From Conoideocrella luteorostrata (Eukaryota > Ascomycota > Sordariomycetes > Hypocreales > Clavicipitaceae): 64,000 bases of DNA. Shown here piece by piece: positions 37,601-47,501 of the stretch. Position 1 is the first letter of the stretch; each line of letters starts with the position of its first letter. The notes under the pieces were generated by a model. That model saw nothing but the letters and a program-made list of their open reading frames with translations, was not told the DNA's origin and made no database searches. The position numbers were made by a program, and so were the translations under genes. The DNA lies in the NCBI GenBank assembly GCA_032433595.1, contig JASWJB010000143.1:1-64000 (forward strand). The letters run 5' to 3'.

Positions 37601-37675
37601 GCGGGGACAGCTCTTCTTCCGGTGCTTGGAGGGTAGTAGTTGTGAAATGGTCGGCAGCAGCTCCAGAAGGCGCAT
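34619..37675 (-). CDS. NRPS-like synthetase, A-T-TE architecture
   Basis: The core enzyme: 1018 aa in one uninterrupted exon, with no condensation domain. Adenylation domain about residues 45-590: LTSGSSGNAKAV (A3), NWIGLDHVASLIEIH (A4 region), GFGMTETCAGA (A5), GWFRTGDQG (A7), PKTTLGKI with the catalytic Lys near 578 (A10). Carrier domain about 620-700, FEFGFTSMDVIRL, with the phosphopantetheine Ser near 656. Thioesterase about 745-1018: oxyanion segment WLVHPGVGE, nucleophile Ser near 819 in GYSYG, and His near 993 in GGTHYTMIG. Fungal A-T-TE enzymes activate aryl 2-keto acids and dimerise them to quinones, furanones or related cores, or load one aryl acid. All catalytic residues are present. 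The substrate is not readable with confidence. Confidence 0.9.
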   Translation of the reverse strand: MRLLELLPTISQLLPSKHRKKSCPRPSSPPDNASRPDRLDQKTQMYLQDVLKARAESLPTKFLLFYPLGCGSSAPKLVSYRSLYDEAKQSSLRIAALSRFRPGSPVLIHFEDHWDTILWVWGVILAGGVPVVSSPLSNVEEHRAKHLQALSRLLESPISIMREDSLHLFSDSHLGAFDLHSVECLLRCPIPIARTSRRGIGKRSRNGDSLAMLMLTSGSSGNAKAVRLSHQQILAAVSGKASVRRLAPDGAFLNWIGLDHVASLIEIHIQALWLGVDQVHVHAADVMASPPLFLDLLSKHRVSRSFAPNFFLAKLASTCDGPDAPSRRWDLSNLTILASGGEPNDVQTCAAAAALLAKHGALPTVITTGFGMTETCAGAIFNLDCPRSDLNMGLSVASVGRCMLGIEMRIVDSTTGKIARPKMPGHLEIRGSVVFKGYYRNSTATADAFTPGGWFRTGDQGIIDAEGNLNLIGRIKDVININGVKIVTADIQASLEAALKNTCALRVVVFSSRVAGAATEQITVAYVPKEWPVELDDVVEVDRLAAQACRMVTTACRPVIFGVSPETLPLLPKTTLGKISGAKMRALFEAAVFDKDVMHHCEIVLESRRQKQGSSANKELSKTEILLRTYIGDILGWTDVEEVAIETPIFEFGFTSMDVIRLKHRLDKRLKASVSIIVLMKHPTVRSLADVLDKLEAEPLEDAPPDTSTATGGLADIHEAKATSLSVVTEMQYDPIVVLRSSGTKTPLWLVHPGVGEVLVFVGLAQHMSTDDRPIYALRARGFEPGQSQFSDIDEIVSTYIAAVCRKQPHGPYAIAGYSYGTMLAFEMAKRLETEGAGETVGFLGSFNLPPHIKMRMRQLSWNMCLLHLTQFLGLVTEAFADQESVSLGDSSYRQLGRTEALAWVLRAADASRMRDLGFGALELARWADVAYGLQSIAINYEPSGLVPSIDVFHAEPLKVAAPSREEWVTKQLNRWADFSQSAPRFHEVGGTHYTMIGPEFVAGFSAKLRTALHFRGV

Positions 37676-38773
37676 GGCTGCTAGAAAGGTTACCGAACAG
37701 GCGCCTAGTAGGTCGGGCTGGTGGAAGGTTGAGTCGGGCGAACCAAAGGTACCACGGACGTCAGTTTTTGTAGACGCCTGGAGAATATACGCACGGGTAC
37801 TGTGCTACGTAGGAAGCAATGAATATAAGGATGAATGGAGGGGGAATGGGATGTCAGTCACGTATCAGCCTGCACATCTTGTTCACCCTTTATTAAACGA
37901 CAAGGTGCGATTTATTACCACGGACACCAATGCCCCGTCTCGACGAAGCCAAATTAACCTAGTACCACGCTTTCGTGCAACCAATGTAAGACGGTCAGAA
38001 AAAAACAGCCTTCTACTCAGACCGGTAGAAGCGGATGCCTGATTACACCTCGGGCACAGGTGCGCGAGGTGCCTATACCTCTCCCACGCGGTGACAATGG
38101 CAACTTCCAACCAGTATGATAAATACGCTACAACGGACCCCGACGATGAAGGTCTACCCGCCGGAACAGTCTTGATTCGGATCACACAACAGCAGCACGG
38201 GGAGCAATTCTCTTTTCCTTCCCTTTCCATCTTTTCCCATCTGCCAACCCCACTCCCCCGCCTGTCATCCGAGCCTAGAACCGGGGAGGGGGGTGGGTTC
38301 AGATGTGATCTAAGAAACGGTCTGGATGATTATGTCACTCTGAGGGGTGGTATTGCAGCTGCATGACCTCGGATATCCCACAGCAGTACGAATACTAGTA
38401 ACAAAGTATAAGGTCAACAATACTTAACTGCATGCCATAGTGTGATCCCCAGAAAGACCTCACCGGCCCACCAAGCGCCAAACAGAAACTACCCACTGGT
38501 CCCCAAAAAAGAAAATAAAATAGAAAATACCCCTATGTGCATCCCCCGCTCCCCTCTGTCATTCCCTACTACGGCTGTCACTCCAAGGTGGTTGGCTAAG
38601 GAGTGTTCACTTCCCAAGACGATATACCAAAGTCCCATTCACAAGGACGCTCAGGATAAGGGCCAACCAACCGCACGGGCGATTACCGCAATTGGCTTCA
38701 TCTGTGTCGAACGCCTTCAACAATCGTCACATCGCCAATCTGCTGACTGGTCAACCGTATAGCAACAAAAACC
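37676..38773. promoter_or_regulatory. Divergent promoter between synthetase and OMT2
   Basis: About 1.1 kb separates the start codons of the leftward NRPS-like gene and rightward OMT2, so both must be driven from here. It contains C-rich and G-rich stretches (for example around 38250 and 38285) and several isolated CGG/CCG triplets, but I cannot identify a convincing regulator site. Short frames inside it are not supported as genes. Confidence 0.6.
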
Positions 38774-40349
38774 ATGACCTCCCATGGCGTTCTCGATTCG
38801 CGCATCGTTCAGCTAGCCCGAACCATCAGCGAATCCGTGGCCAAGATTGACGCGGCTCTGGAAGCAAGCGGTCAGCCCAGTCCGTCCTTTGACGAGGATG
38901 CACCAGTGGGATGCCTCGCAGATGTCTCGGACGCGCAGGATGCGGTGCTGGATGCCACGGCCGAGCTTCATGACCTCTTTCTAGAGCCAGTGCATTTGAT
39001 CAAGAAGCATGGTGGGGTGAGTGCATGACTGGCAAGTCTCCAAGATGGGTAGCAGTCTGTAGTGACTCCATTTTTTTTATACCAGAGCAATAACTCGGTA
39101 TGCCTCCAAGCCATTTCTCGGTACGGCATCGCAAACCTGGTTCCTCTGGGAGGCCAGGCTTCGTTTGCAGAGCTGGCCAGCCAGACGGGCGTGGGGGAGC
39201 AAATGCTTACGCGCCTGCTCCGGCATGCCATGACGATGCGCATATTCCATGAGCCTCAGCCCGGACAGGTTGCCCACACTAAGGCATCCAAAGTGATTGC
39301 CGGCTCGCACATGAATGCTTGGCTGAGAATCGGGACACACGAGATGTGGCCCGCAGCCACCAAGGTAAGATGGAAAAATGAGCCATTGACGACGTCGCTC
39401 ACCATTTTTGCACACAGATGCTGGACGCTTTGGAGAAGTGGCCAGGATCCCAGGAGCCGAACGAAACGGTAAGATGTGCTCCAACAAGGCACCGCAAGGA
39501 ACAAGCGTCTGACCGTGGATGCAGGGCTTTTCTCTGTCGCAGAACTCGACCCAGTCCATCTACGACTTTGTCGGAAGCTCCCCAGAGCGAGGCGCCCGGT
39601 TCGCCGAGGCCATGGCCATCTGGGCCAGCCGGCCAGACTACACGCCCACGCACGCCGTCAATGGCTATGACTGGGCGTCTCTGGCCGGCTCCGATGGCGA
39701 GGGACGCCGGGTCATTCAGGTGGTCGATGTCGGCGGCGCCCGGGGCCATATCGCGACGGCCCTTGCCCAGCAGTTTCTACACCTCAACATAGTCGTCCAG
39801 GACATGGACAAGGTGGTCGAGGGAGCAGAAGCAGACCTGCCAGAGTCTCTGAGGAGTGGCGGTCGCGTGCGCTTCATGGCGCATGATCTGTTCGCGCCAC
39901 AACCCATTATTGCTGGCGTCTACTTCTTCCGGTGGATCCTCCATAACTGGGCAGACAAATACTGTATCGCTATACTACGCGCACATGTTCACGTTTTTGC
40001 GCCAGGGACGCGTATCATTGTCATGGAAACGATTATGCCGGATCCTAACGAGGGCCCCAATGGAGCGGGCGCGGTACCTGGTTGGGCTGAGAAGGACCTC
40101 CGGTGCGTGAATACGAGCTCTCAACGATGTTGACGGAATTCTCTCATTTGCGGCGCGTCTCTAACTCCTTGTTATCACAGGTCCGAAGACTTGAACATGG
40201 GCGCCGTGTTCAACGCACGAGAGCGCACGTTGAGCGAGTGGAAGGCCCTGTTCGCCGACGCCGACGCCGGCCTCATCCTGAAGGCGGTAAACAGGCCAAA
40301 GGGCTCGGCCTTGTCACTGATGGAATTAGAATGGACACCGCAACATTAG
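38774..40349 (+). CDS. SAM-dependent O-methyltransferase (OMT2)
   Basis: A fungal O-methyltransferase of 439 aa in five frame-consistent exons: 38774-39016, 39086-39364, 39418-39468, 39525-40102, 40181-40349. One exon is only 51 bp. The start has a good context (AACCATGACC). The SAM loop is VVDVGGARGHIATAL, and the catalytic block FRWILHNWADKYC keeps the usual His-x-Trp-x-Asp pattern. The N-terminal half is the dimerisation/winged-helix part (SRYGIANLVPLGG). It belongs to the sterigmatocystin-OMT-like group and is clearly distinct from OMT1 and OMT3. It is the first gene to the right of the divergent promoter, so likely co-expressed with the synthetase. Substrate unknown. Confidence 0.88.
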
Positions 40350-41048
40350 ACATACACCACAGTTCATTGTTCCATCTTCGCGGCGTACGCAGGCGAATGA
40401 TGGATCTTGCAATGATGGATCAGTCTCGCTTGAATATTCTTGGCTCTTGCCATCACCGGTTACCTTGGTATGAACGTGCGTAGTCAGAACAGCACGCGGT
40501 ATGATAGGATCTAGACAGAGCCACGGCCAACAGCTGTTAGTAACGCTGGTTAGATACATGCATCTACACCAGCGCAGGATCGAAAGAACTCGTGCACCGT
40601 CGCTGCTACTAGTTAAAGACCCTGGTACATTCTGATGACACTTGACGTCGGCCACGGGGTTTCGTAGGCACATTGCAGCTCGCTAAGGCCCTCAAAAAAA
40701 ATGCATTAGCCCCAGTAAATTTCCTTCATTTAAATATGGACCACACTAGGCGTAACTTTTTGTGTCTACTAATAAGTGTTTGCACTTGCTTAGCGACGCG
40801 TCAGCGCCCCTTCCGTACGCCCCCCCCTCCATAATCCTTCGGACGCAATGCAACTCGAATATGGGAAGCCAAGCGAGGCAGTGCGAGAGTGCGCTCAACT
40901 AGCTACACGTTAGGCCATTCGGCGGAGTACTGACACAAGCGCTTCACACGCCTAGGTAGCACCCGTGTATAATGTCTGGCGAAACCTCACGATCGCTGCT
41001 GTGGATTGTGGCTTCTATCAATTAACTTAGTCGGTCTCAGCGATTGAA
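40350..41048. other. Intergenic, probable P450-3 promoter
   Basis: About 700 bp between the OMT2 stop and the P450-3 start. No repeat, RNA gene or supported frame was seen. The AT-rich patch near 40715-40740 is the only compositional feature. Confidence 0.5.
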
Positions 41049-42704
41049 ATGGCTTGGGAAGATTACGGCTGGCAGACCATGGTCCTAGCTGCGGCAGGGT
41101 TCCTGCTCGTCTACGGCGTCGCCTCTGCTATACTGCGAAGCGATGGCAAAGATTGTGCACTATGGGTCAAGCTGGACTCTGTCGGCGTCTCTTCTGGTGG
41201 TCTTTTCCCCTGGGGTCGAGCCGTCGCGATATCCATCGTCTCGACCAGAAAGTTTGCAAACGAGGGCTACGCCAAGTTCTCCAAGGCACTCAACAAGCCC
41301 TATGCGCTTCCCACCACCTGGACTGGCCGGGCCGTCGTGGTAGCGCCGCCCTCGCAGATGCATCAGCTACTCACGAGACCGGACAGGCTAACCAACAGCG
41401 AAATCACCAACATACCAGGCCTGGTCCAGACGGTCCAGATGCCTTTTATAATCAGCGACCCGGAGATATACCAAAACACCATCCACTTTGACGTGGTCCG
41501 CAGGAAGATGACCAAGAAGGACATGAACATCTTTGCTCCCATCACGGCCGAGGAGATTGATCTTGCCTACAAGGATATCTGGGGAATATCAAAGGAGTGG
41601 ACGACAATTAACGGCTGGGATGCTTGTGGAAGGGTTATTGCCCGTACAGCTCAGCGTATTCTGCTCGGCTTACCGCTGGGTCGCGACGAGAAGCTGCTTG
41701 AAACTGCGCGCCAGTACGCCAGCTCCGTTCTACTGGGAGGTGCATTGATGAACTGTTTCCCTCCGGTCATCCGCAGGTACGTCGGGCCCGTGATAGGGCT
41801 CCGAGCTCGCTATTACCAGGCCCGGTGCGTGAGCATGCTTGTGCCAATTGTGAACGAGCGACTGCGAATATTCAAACAGCCCAAAGACGGTGAGGAGGCG
41901 CCCGTAAGTACAATATATTCCGTTATCTGCGTCCCGCTTTAACATGAGATCTTCATCTAGGAGGATTTCTTACAGTGGCTGATTGCCACGGCAGCCAAAG
42001 GCGGACCGGGGCAGCTGGAGGCGACGAGAATCGCCAACCGTCTCATCGCACTCATGACTCCGCTCATCTTTGCCGTCTGCTACGTCTTTTCTCATGCCGT
42101 GCTCGATGTCTACGGGAGCCCCAACAAGGAGGAGTTCATCAGCGGCCTGTACGCCGAGTGCAATGGTGCATCGGCAAGTCACAGTGATTTAGGAACGGCG
42201 GAGGCGGTTGATTCTCTCTATCGAATTGACTCGACCATTCGCGAGTCCATGCGCACGTCCGACGTAGCCGTGACAAATCTCTTCCGGGATGTGTCTGCAG
42301 GTCAGGTTGACCTTGGTCATGGCATCATTGTCCCGCAAGGGGTTCGCATCGCGTTTCCCACGCAAAACATCCATTTAGATCCCGAAAACTACGACGATCC
42401 CAAATGTTTTGACGCGTTCCGCTTTTCGCGCGCTTTCGAAGGCTTGGATGAAGCCGGCCAGCAAGCAAGATCCTCGGAGCGGCAGCAAATTGTCAACCCC
42501 ACATTAACCTTCCTACCTCTTGGTTATGGCCGGCATGCCTGTCCAGGGCGATGGTTTGCGGCTCAGACAATGAAGCAGGCCCTTGCTTACATTATATTGA
42601 ATTACGACGTGGAATTGATCGGGAAGCCAATCACAAGAACGGCTTTGGTCAATACCATGGTGCCGCCCGTGGACGCCAAGATGAGGATTCGGAGGAAATT
42701 GTAA
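41049..42704 (+). CDS. Cytochrome P450 (P450-3), paralogue of P450-1
   Basis: Two exons (41049-41903 and 41961-42704; donor GTAAGT) give 532 aa. The N-terminal anchor is MVLAAAGFLLVYGVASAIL. It is colinear with P450-1 throughout (for example NTIHFDVVRRKMTKKDM versus NTIHFDVVRRNLTQKGM), and the single intron is at the same place and phase. ExxR is ESMR. The heme loop is LGYGRHACPGRW: the Cys is present but the usual leading Phe is Leu, and His replaces Arg as in P450-1. The I-helix region IFAVCYVFSHAVLD again lacks the acid-threonine pair. Expected to act on a cluster intermediate at the ER membrane. Confidence 0.88.
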
Positions 42705-42960
42705 AAATTCCTTTCTCGTCAGAGGTCTGATTAGTGCAGGGTAGGCGATGCCCCGCCCGTGGGTGTAGACATAGCAATGGAGCCTTGCGGGGAAGCCTGC
42801 GGGCTAGCTTGCGGATATCATATAAAACCAAGCACAAGTCAGTCGCTGCAGTGTAACATGACAAGATAAGTCGAAGAAAACAAAATGCTCACATTGGTGC
42901 TCTCTTTTTCGTCTCTTCCTTGTCCTAGAATTCTTTCACGGATCGGACGTACCTAGACAA

Positions 42961-43542
42961 ATAAGGATTGATATTCGCAGCTGTGACGATAAAGCTGTAC
43001 CACAAGACCGGCCGTATTTAGCCAGAGGCATTGATCACATTGATTGGTCCGACAAGATATTTCGGCCCCGGTTATCATCAAGAGGCCAATTCGCTCAATG
43101 AGGCGTGCCGACCATAATGTCGTCAGCAGTCTCGTCAACGGCTGCGTCATCTATGTAGATAACCGTTCAGCTACTCGTCTTGCTAATGTTTGTGTTTGCC
43201 TTGTAGATACATATCATCTTGAACGTCCTCGCGACCGCCCGCCACCTCTGGCTCTTCCCCGTGTGCCTTGTGGCCGGGGATCAATCTCATGTTGCTAGGC
43301 AACACGCCGAACGCTTGAAGCCGTCCCTCTAGTGGCTCGAGCTGCGGGGACAGCTGCGGTCTGTCTAGGGATAACCCTTCCGTGAGCCGTGTTGCGAGCC
43401 GTGTTGCCCTGTGATTATAGTAATATTCGGGCCGGAGGGTTAGAGACATACAACTGTGTGTGCGGGGGCGTGGGATGCAGGATGTGGCCGTATCACTAAT
43501 GTGGGTACAGCGTTATCGTCACTTCTGCGAATATCAATCCTT
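42961..43542. mobile_element. MITE-like foldback element
   Basis: Inverted repeats of about 42 bp face each other at 42961-43002 and 43501-43542 (TAAGGATTGATATTCGCAG and its complement, then GTGACGATAA-GCTGTAC with few mismatches). Each arm has TA at its outer edge, which would be a TA target duplication typical of Tc1/mariner-type MITEs. The 500 bp interior has no coding potential I can recognise. It sits between P450-3 and OMT3. Confidence 0.65.
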
Positions 43543-43932
43543 AGGCAGACACCTTGGTAGTAGGATTTACGCGCCACACTGTGAACGAACAAGTCTCCGC
43601 CATCTCCTCGGAGGTGCTGACAATCAAGCCGCGCATACTCTTTGAGGATCCACTCTGGGCATGACAAGGCAGGAAGGAGTGTTGGTGATGTGTATCATGC
43701 GCATGCACTCAGATGATATGATAAGTCGCAATAATTGTAACCCACCCTGGAAAGTAACCGCAAAAAAGTAGGGGCTTGCAGGTTATATAAGGCGTTTTCT
43801 GTCCATGCTTGTCGAAGCCTACCATTTGCGCATGTCCCTTAGGAAAGAGCTAGGGTCTACAGCCAACTGTCACGAGCATTACATGTGGATACATTTGTCT
43901 CAGTAACACCCCATTATATTCATATCACGGCA

Positions 43933-45285
43933 ATGGAAGCGGTTCTGGAGCAAATCCGCAAGGTAGTGGCCACTGGAGGCGAGGATGTCCGCCGCAAGGC
44001 CATGGTGGCTTTGCAAAACATGGCAGCGTCATTTGAGACACCCGACGATACCCTCCACAGGTTGGGCCACATGGTAGGCGCTCGGCTTTATTCCACACCA
44101 GTCATGAGCTAATTGAAGGGTAGAACCTCCAGACGGCATCTGTCCAAGTTGGCATTAATCTGGGGCTGTTCAAGCACTTGGCAGAGGCTTCCGGGCCGCT
44201 CCTAGTAAGCGATTTAGCGGAGCAAGCCAAGGCCGAGCCACAGTTGGTCTGCAAGTATAGGAAATATTTCAGATAGAAAGACTGGTTCTGACTTTCTGTC
44301 CAGCTCGACTTTTGAGATATCTCGCAGCCATTGGAACCGTGGCGGAGACTGGCAGAAGCCAATATACTGCGAATCACATTACCCGCAACCTCACAGAAAA
44401 GGTTGTTGAGGCTGGTCTGGCCCACTAGTATGTTTGCTTTTGAAACCCTTCTCTTACATGCATGGGCTCATCATGTTACAGCTTCAGCCTCATTTCGCCT
44501 CAATACCAATGTCTGCCTGATTTACTAAAGCAGACAGAGTATAAGGTTCCAGTCGACGACACCAAGACCGCCTTTCATTTAGCATTCCACACGACATTAG
44601 ATCCCTTTACATGGTTTGCGCAGAATCCCACCTACCTGGCGGATTTCCATGCTTACCATGCTCTTCGGCGACAGCCGGATGTAACCTGGATCTCTGTGTA
44701 TCCCGTTGAGACCGAAGCCAATGGGTGGCCTGCTGATCAACCTCTTTATGTAAATGTTGGAGGAGGGGTTGGCCACCAATGTGCGCAGTTCAAGGAGAAG
44801 TTTCCTAACCTGGGTGGGCGGATCATCTTACAGGACCTGCCACACTCTGTAGCAGAGGCTCTCCCAACACCGGGCGTCGAGAACATGGCGCACAATATGT
44901 TTGAGTCACAACCCGTGATTGGTGCGTATCTTCCTGAACCTTAACCATTTCAAGGCTGAATATTTTCGCAGGCGCTAAATTCTATCATCTTCGCGCTGTG
45001 TTCCACAACCATCCGCCACATAGAGTACGCGAGTTGCTGGGGACTATAAAGGCCGCCATGAGGCCTGAATCGGTTCTGCTGTTGGATGAAATGGTGCTTC
45101 CGGAGGAAAACGTGAACTATATGGCCTCATCCATTGATATGACCGTCTTGTCAGCCTTTGCCGCCATGGAGCGCACAGAGGTGCAGTGGACAGCGCTGTT
45201 TGAAGCAGTTGGGCTCAAGCTGGTTAAGATATATCGGTACTCTCCTTTGACCTACGAGGGCGTTATGGATGTGCGTCTGCCATGA
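43933..45285 (+). CDS. SAM-dependent O-methyltransferase (OMT3), paralogue of OMT1
   Basis: An O-methyltransferase of 381 aa in five exons: 43933-44073, 44124-44250, 44304-44427, 44482-44921, 44972-45285. Exons 1-3 have exactly the lengths of those in OMT1 (141, 127, 124 bp) and all phases agree. The SAM loop NVGGGVGHQCAQF, ILQDLP and SIDMTVLSAFAAMERTE match OMT1 closely, and the catalytic block is again HNHPPHRV, not HxWxD. Intron 2 must use a GC donor (GCAAGT at 44251), where OMT1 has GT at the homologous site; a GT two codons on breaks the frame. It probably methylates a second hydroxyl of the product, or a related intermediate. Confidence 0.88.
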
Positions 45286-45737
45286 ACCAAAAAAAAAAAG
45301 GAAAGGTATGATGCTATTTCTCGGAGTCGGAAATGTAGAACTCTACCGAATTCCATTTGCTTATAAACCGTATGTTCTGATATCTTGTTTGTGAGACTAG
45401 CGAATCCCATAAAATATTAACCAACAGATGCGTCATCAATTCTCTTGTGAAGACTGTATTTATAGAATAGTCTAGAAAGCTGTTGTAAAATGCATGTAGG
45501 GCTCATGAATCTAACGTTGTGGCAAGATGACGCTATACAACGACTTGCAGATGGAGAAACATAAGAATCCATTAAATATGCGGCGGACTGCAAATTCTCA
45601 GGCGTGATGGCTGGCCAATCGGCACAGTATAGACAAGAGGAGGGGCTGGCTCAGCATACAAAAGGGGACCACGCTGCCCAAGGCCTTCGCCCCCTCTTTC
45701 CACTTCACACCACATTCAGATCTCAAATACCACACCA

Positions 45738-47501
45738 ATGGCTGGCCCACTTATGCCACAGGAGCAACTAGAAGAAATCATGGCCAACTATGGGCTCTCT
45801 GAGAGGGCAGCCCAGAACATGTCCCATTTCCTTCCCTGGGATATGTTGGAGGAGACGAGAAAGAGTCTGCGGAGCCCAAGCAACCCAGACGGCGTGCAAG
45901 TTCTCATCTCGGTCCTTCTCCTCAGCAATAAGTCCGCAGTTTGAGGAGAACTGTGCTGACAAGGTGCAGTGTATTTCTAGGTGTAGCAGAAAACCCCCTC
46001 TTGTACGATGACGTGGTCGAATTCATCAAGGAAAATGTGGGAGCGCCCGAGTCCTTTACAATAAGTCGTCGCTGACAAACTGCTTTAAGCTTTACCTCAA
46101 CCCTGACGAGCAGTTTGGCTATGGTGTGGGCCCTCGAGGAGCACCGCGTCTCAAGATGGCCCTTGCCTCGTTCTTCAAGTCCAACTTTCATGCAAAGAAG
46201 CCAGTCCTAGAGAAGGAAATGCTCATTCTTCCCGGCGTCGGAGGCGTTACCGATGCCCTTGTATGGGCCATCTGCAATGAAGGCGAGGCCCTCATCATCC
46301 CTGTGCCCTTTTGGAGTGGTATCTCGCAAGGCGTGGGTGAAAGGGCTTGCGGGAGACTTGTTCCCGCAACCTACGAATCCCTCGAAGGGTACAAGGATGC
46401 CGATGACTTGTTCGATCCTGAGATGAACCGAAAAGCACTAGAGAATGCCCTAGACCGAGCGGCTAAGGATAACATCAAAGTCCGGGGTGTAATGCTGTGC
46501 AAGTATGAGATGTCTTGCCTCTGTTAACTTAGAGCAAGCACTGGCTAACATGGCATCCCAGCCCTCATAACCCACTAGGTCGATGCTATGTAAGGCACAC
46601 GTTTCCACCATACGACTTTGCTGACCAGAAAACAGCCTGCGGAAACCTTGAAAGAAATTGCGAGGTTCTGTGGCAAGCACGACCTTCACTTGGTCTGTGA
46701 TGAGGTCTTCGCCATGTCTACCTACGAGAACCCGGATTTCCCAGCCGCAGTACCATTCATATCAGCACTGTCCCTGAACTTTGAAGACGAGATGAACCCT
46801 CACAAGGTCCATGTGGCTTATGGCATGGGCAAGGACTTTTGCATTGGCGGTTTCCGGTGCGGTGTCCTGCACTCCAGGAACGAAGGTCTTATCACGGCCG
46901 TGTCAACCATCAGGTAAGGTCTCCTGCCCACGACCTCGAGCAAGCGACTCATTCTCTTCTCAGTGTTCTTCAGTGGGTGCCGTACATAGTACAAGACATC
47001 TGGGCTAGCATGCTCTTAGACGATAAAATGAGGGTTGGATTCATGGAGAAGAACCATCGGCTGCTCGCAGAGCATTCCAGCATTTTGACAACTTTCTTGA
47101 AGAAGCACGATATTCCCTTCTATGCCAAGATGTAAGTCTGCATATCTGTTGGCTTAGCTTGAGACAACTCGACTGACGTCGAGGGAATTAGTAACGCTGG
47201 CATGTTCGCCTGGGTTAACCTGCAGCGCTACATTTACGACAAATCATTGCAGGAGTACAAGCCCGACTTTTCGGCTACCGAGTTATTCAGATCCAACTAT
47301 AAACTCTATCGAGACCGTGAATTGAAGTTGTGGGAGCGGCTGCTCGCATCTGGCGTTGGACTTGGTCTCGGTACCTGGTACTCCTCAGAAGAACCAGGTT
47401 GGTTCCGAATCAGCTTTACTGTCGCAAAGGATGACTTGCATATCGGCCTTGAGAGGTTGGTCAAGGTTCTTGGAGAGGTTGAAGCCGAAGGATGGACATA
47501 A
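45738..47501 (+). CDS. ACC-synthase-like PLP-dependent aminotransferase
   Basis: A fold-type I PLP enzyme of 473 aa in seven exons: 45738-45895, 45970-46036, 46090-46502, 46562-46589, 46636-46913, 46964-47131, 47192-47501. Landmarks: FLGVAENPLLYDD near the N-terminus, LPGVGGVTDALVWAICNEGE, NPHNPLGRCY, CDEVFAMSTY (the Asp that binds the pyridine), GMGKDFCIGGFRCG with the Schiff-base Lys, and C-terminal GWFRISFTV with the carboxylate Arg. Intron 1 keeps frame only with a GC donor (GCAAGT at 45896, acceptor CAG at 45969); exon 4 is 28 bp. Fungal members act as aminotransferases or C-S lyases in secondary metabolism rather than making ethylene precursor. Here supplying an aryl keto acid to the synthetase is plausible. 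Confidence 0.87.

Noticed and set aside
34860..37773. Many long plus-strand frames opposite the synthetase
   Set aside because: Antisense shadows of the 1018-codon gene; none has motifs.
45896..46089. Apparent frameshifts near the 5' end of the PLP-enzyme gene
   Set aside because: A GC-AG intron (45896-45969) and a GT-AG intron (46037-46089, with a CTGAC branch site) restore one frame and the conserved LGVAENP and YGVGPRG motifs, so the gene is intact.
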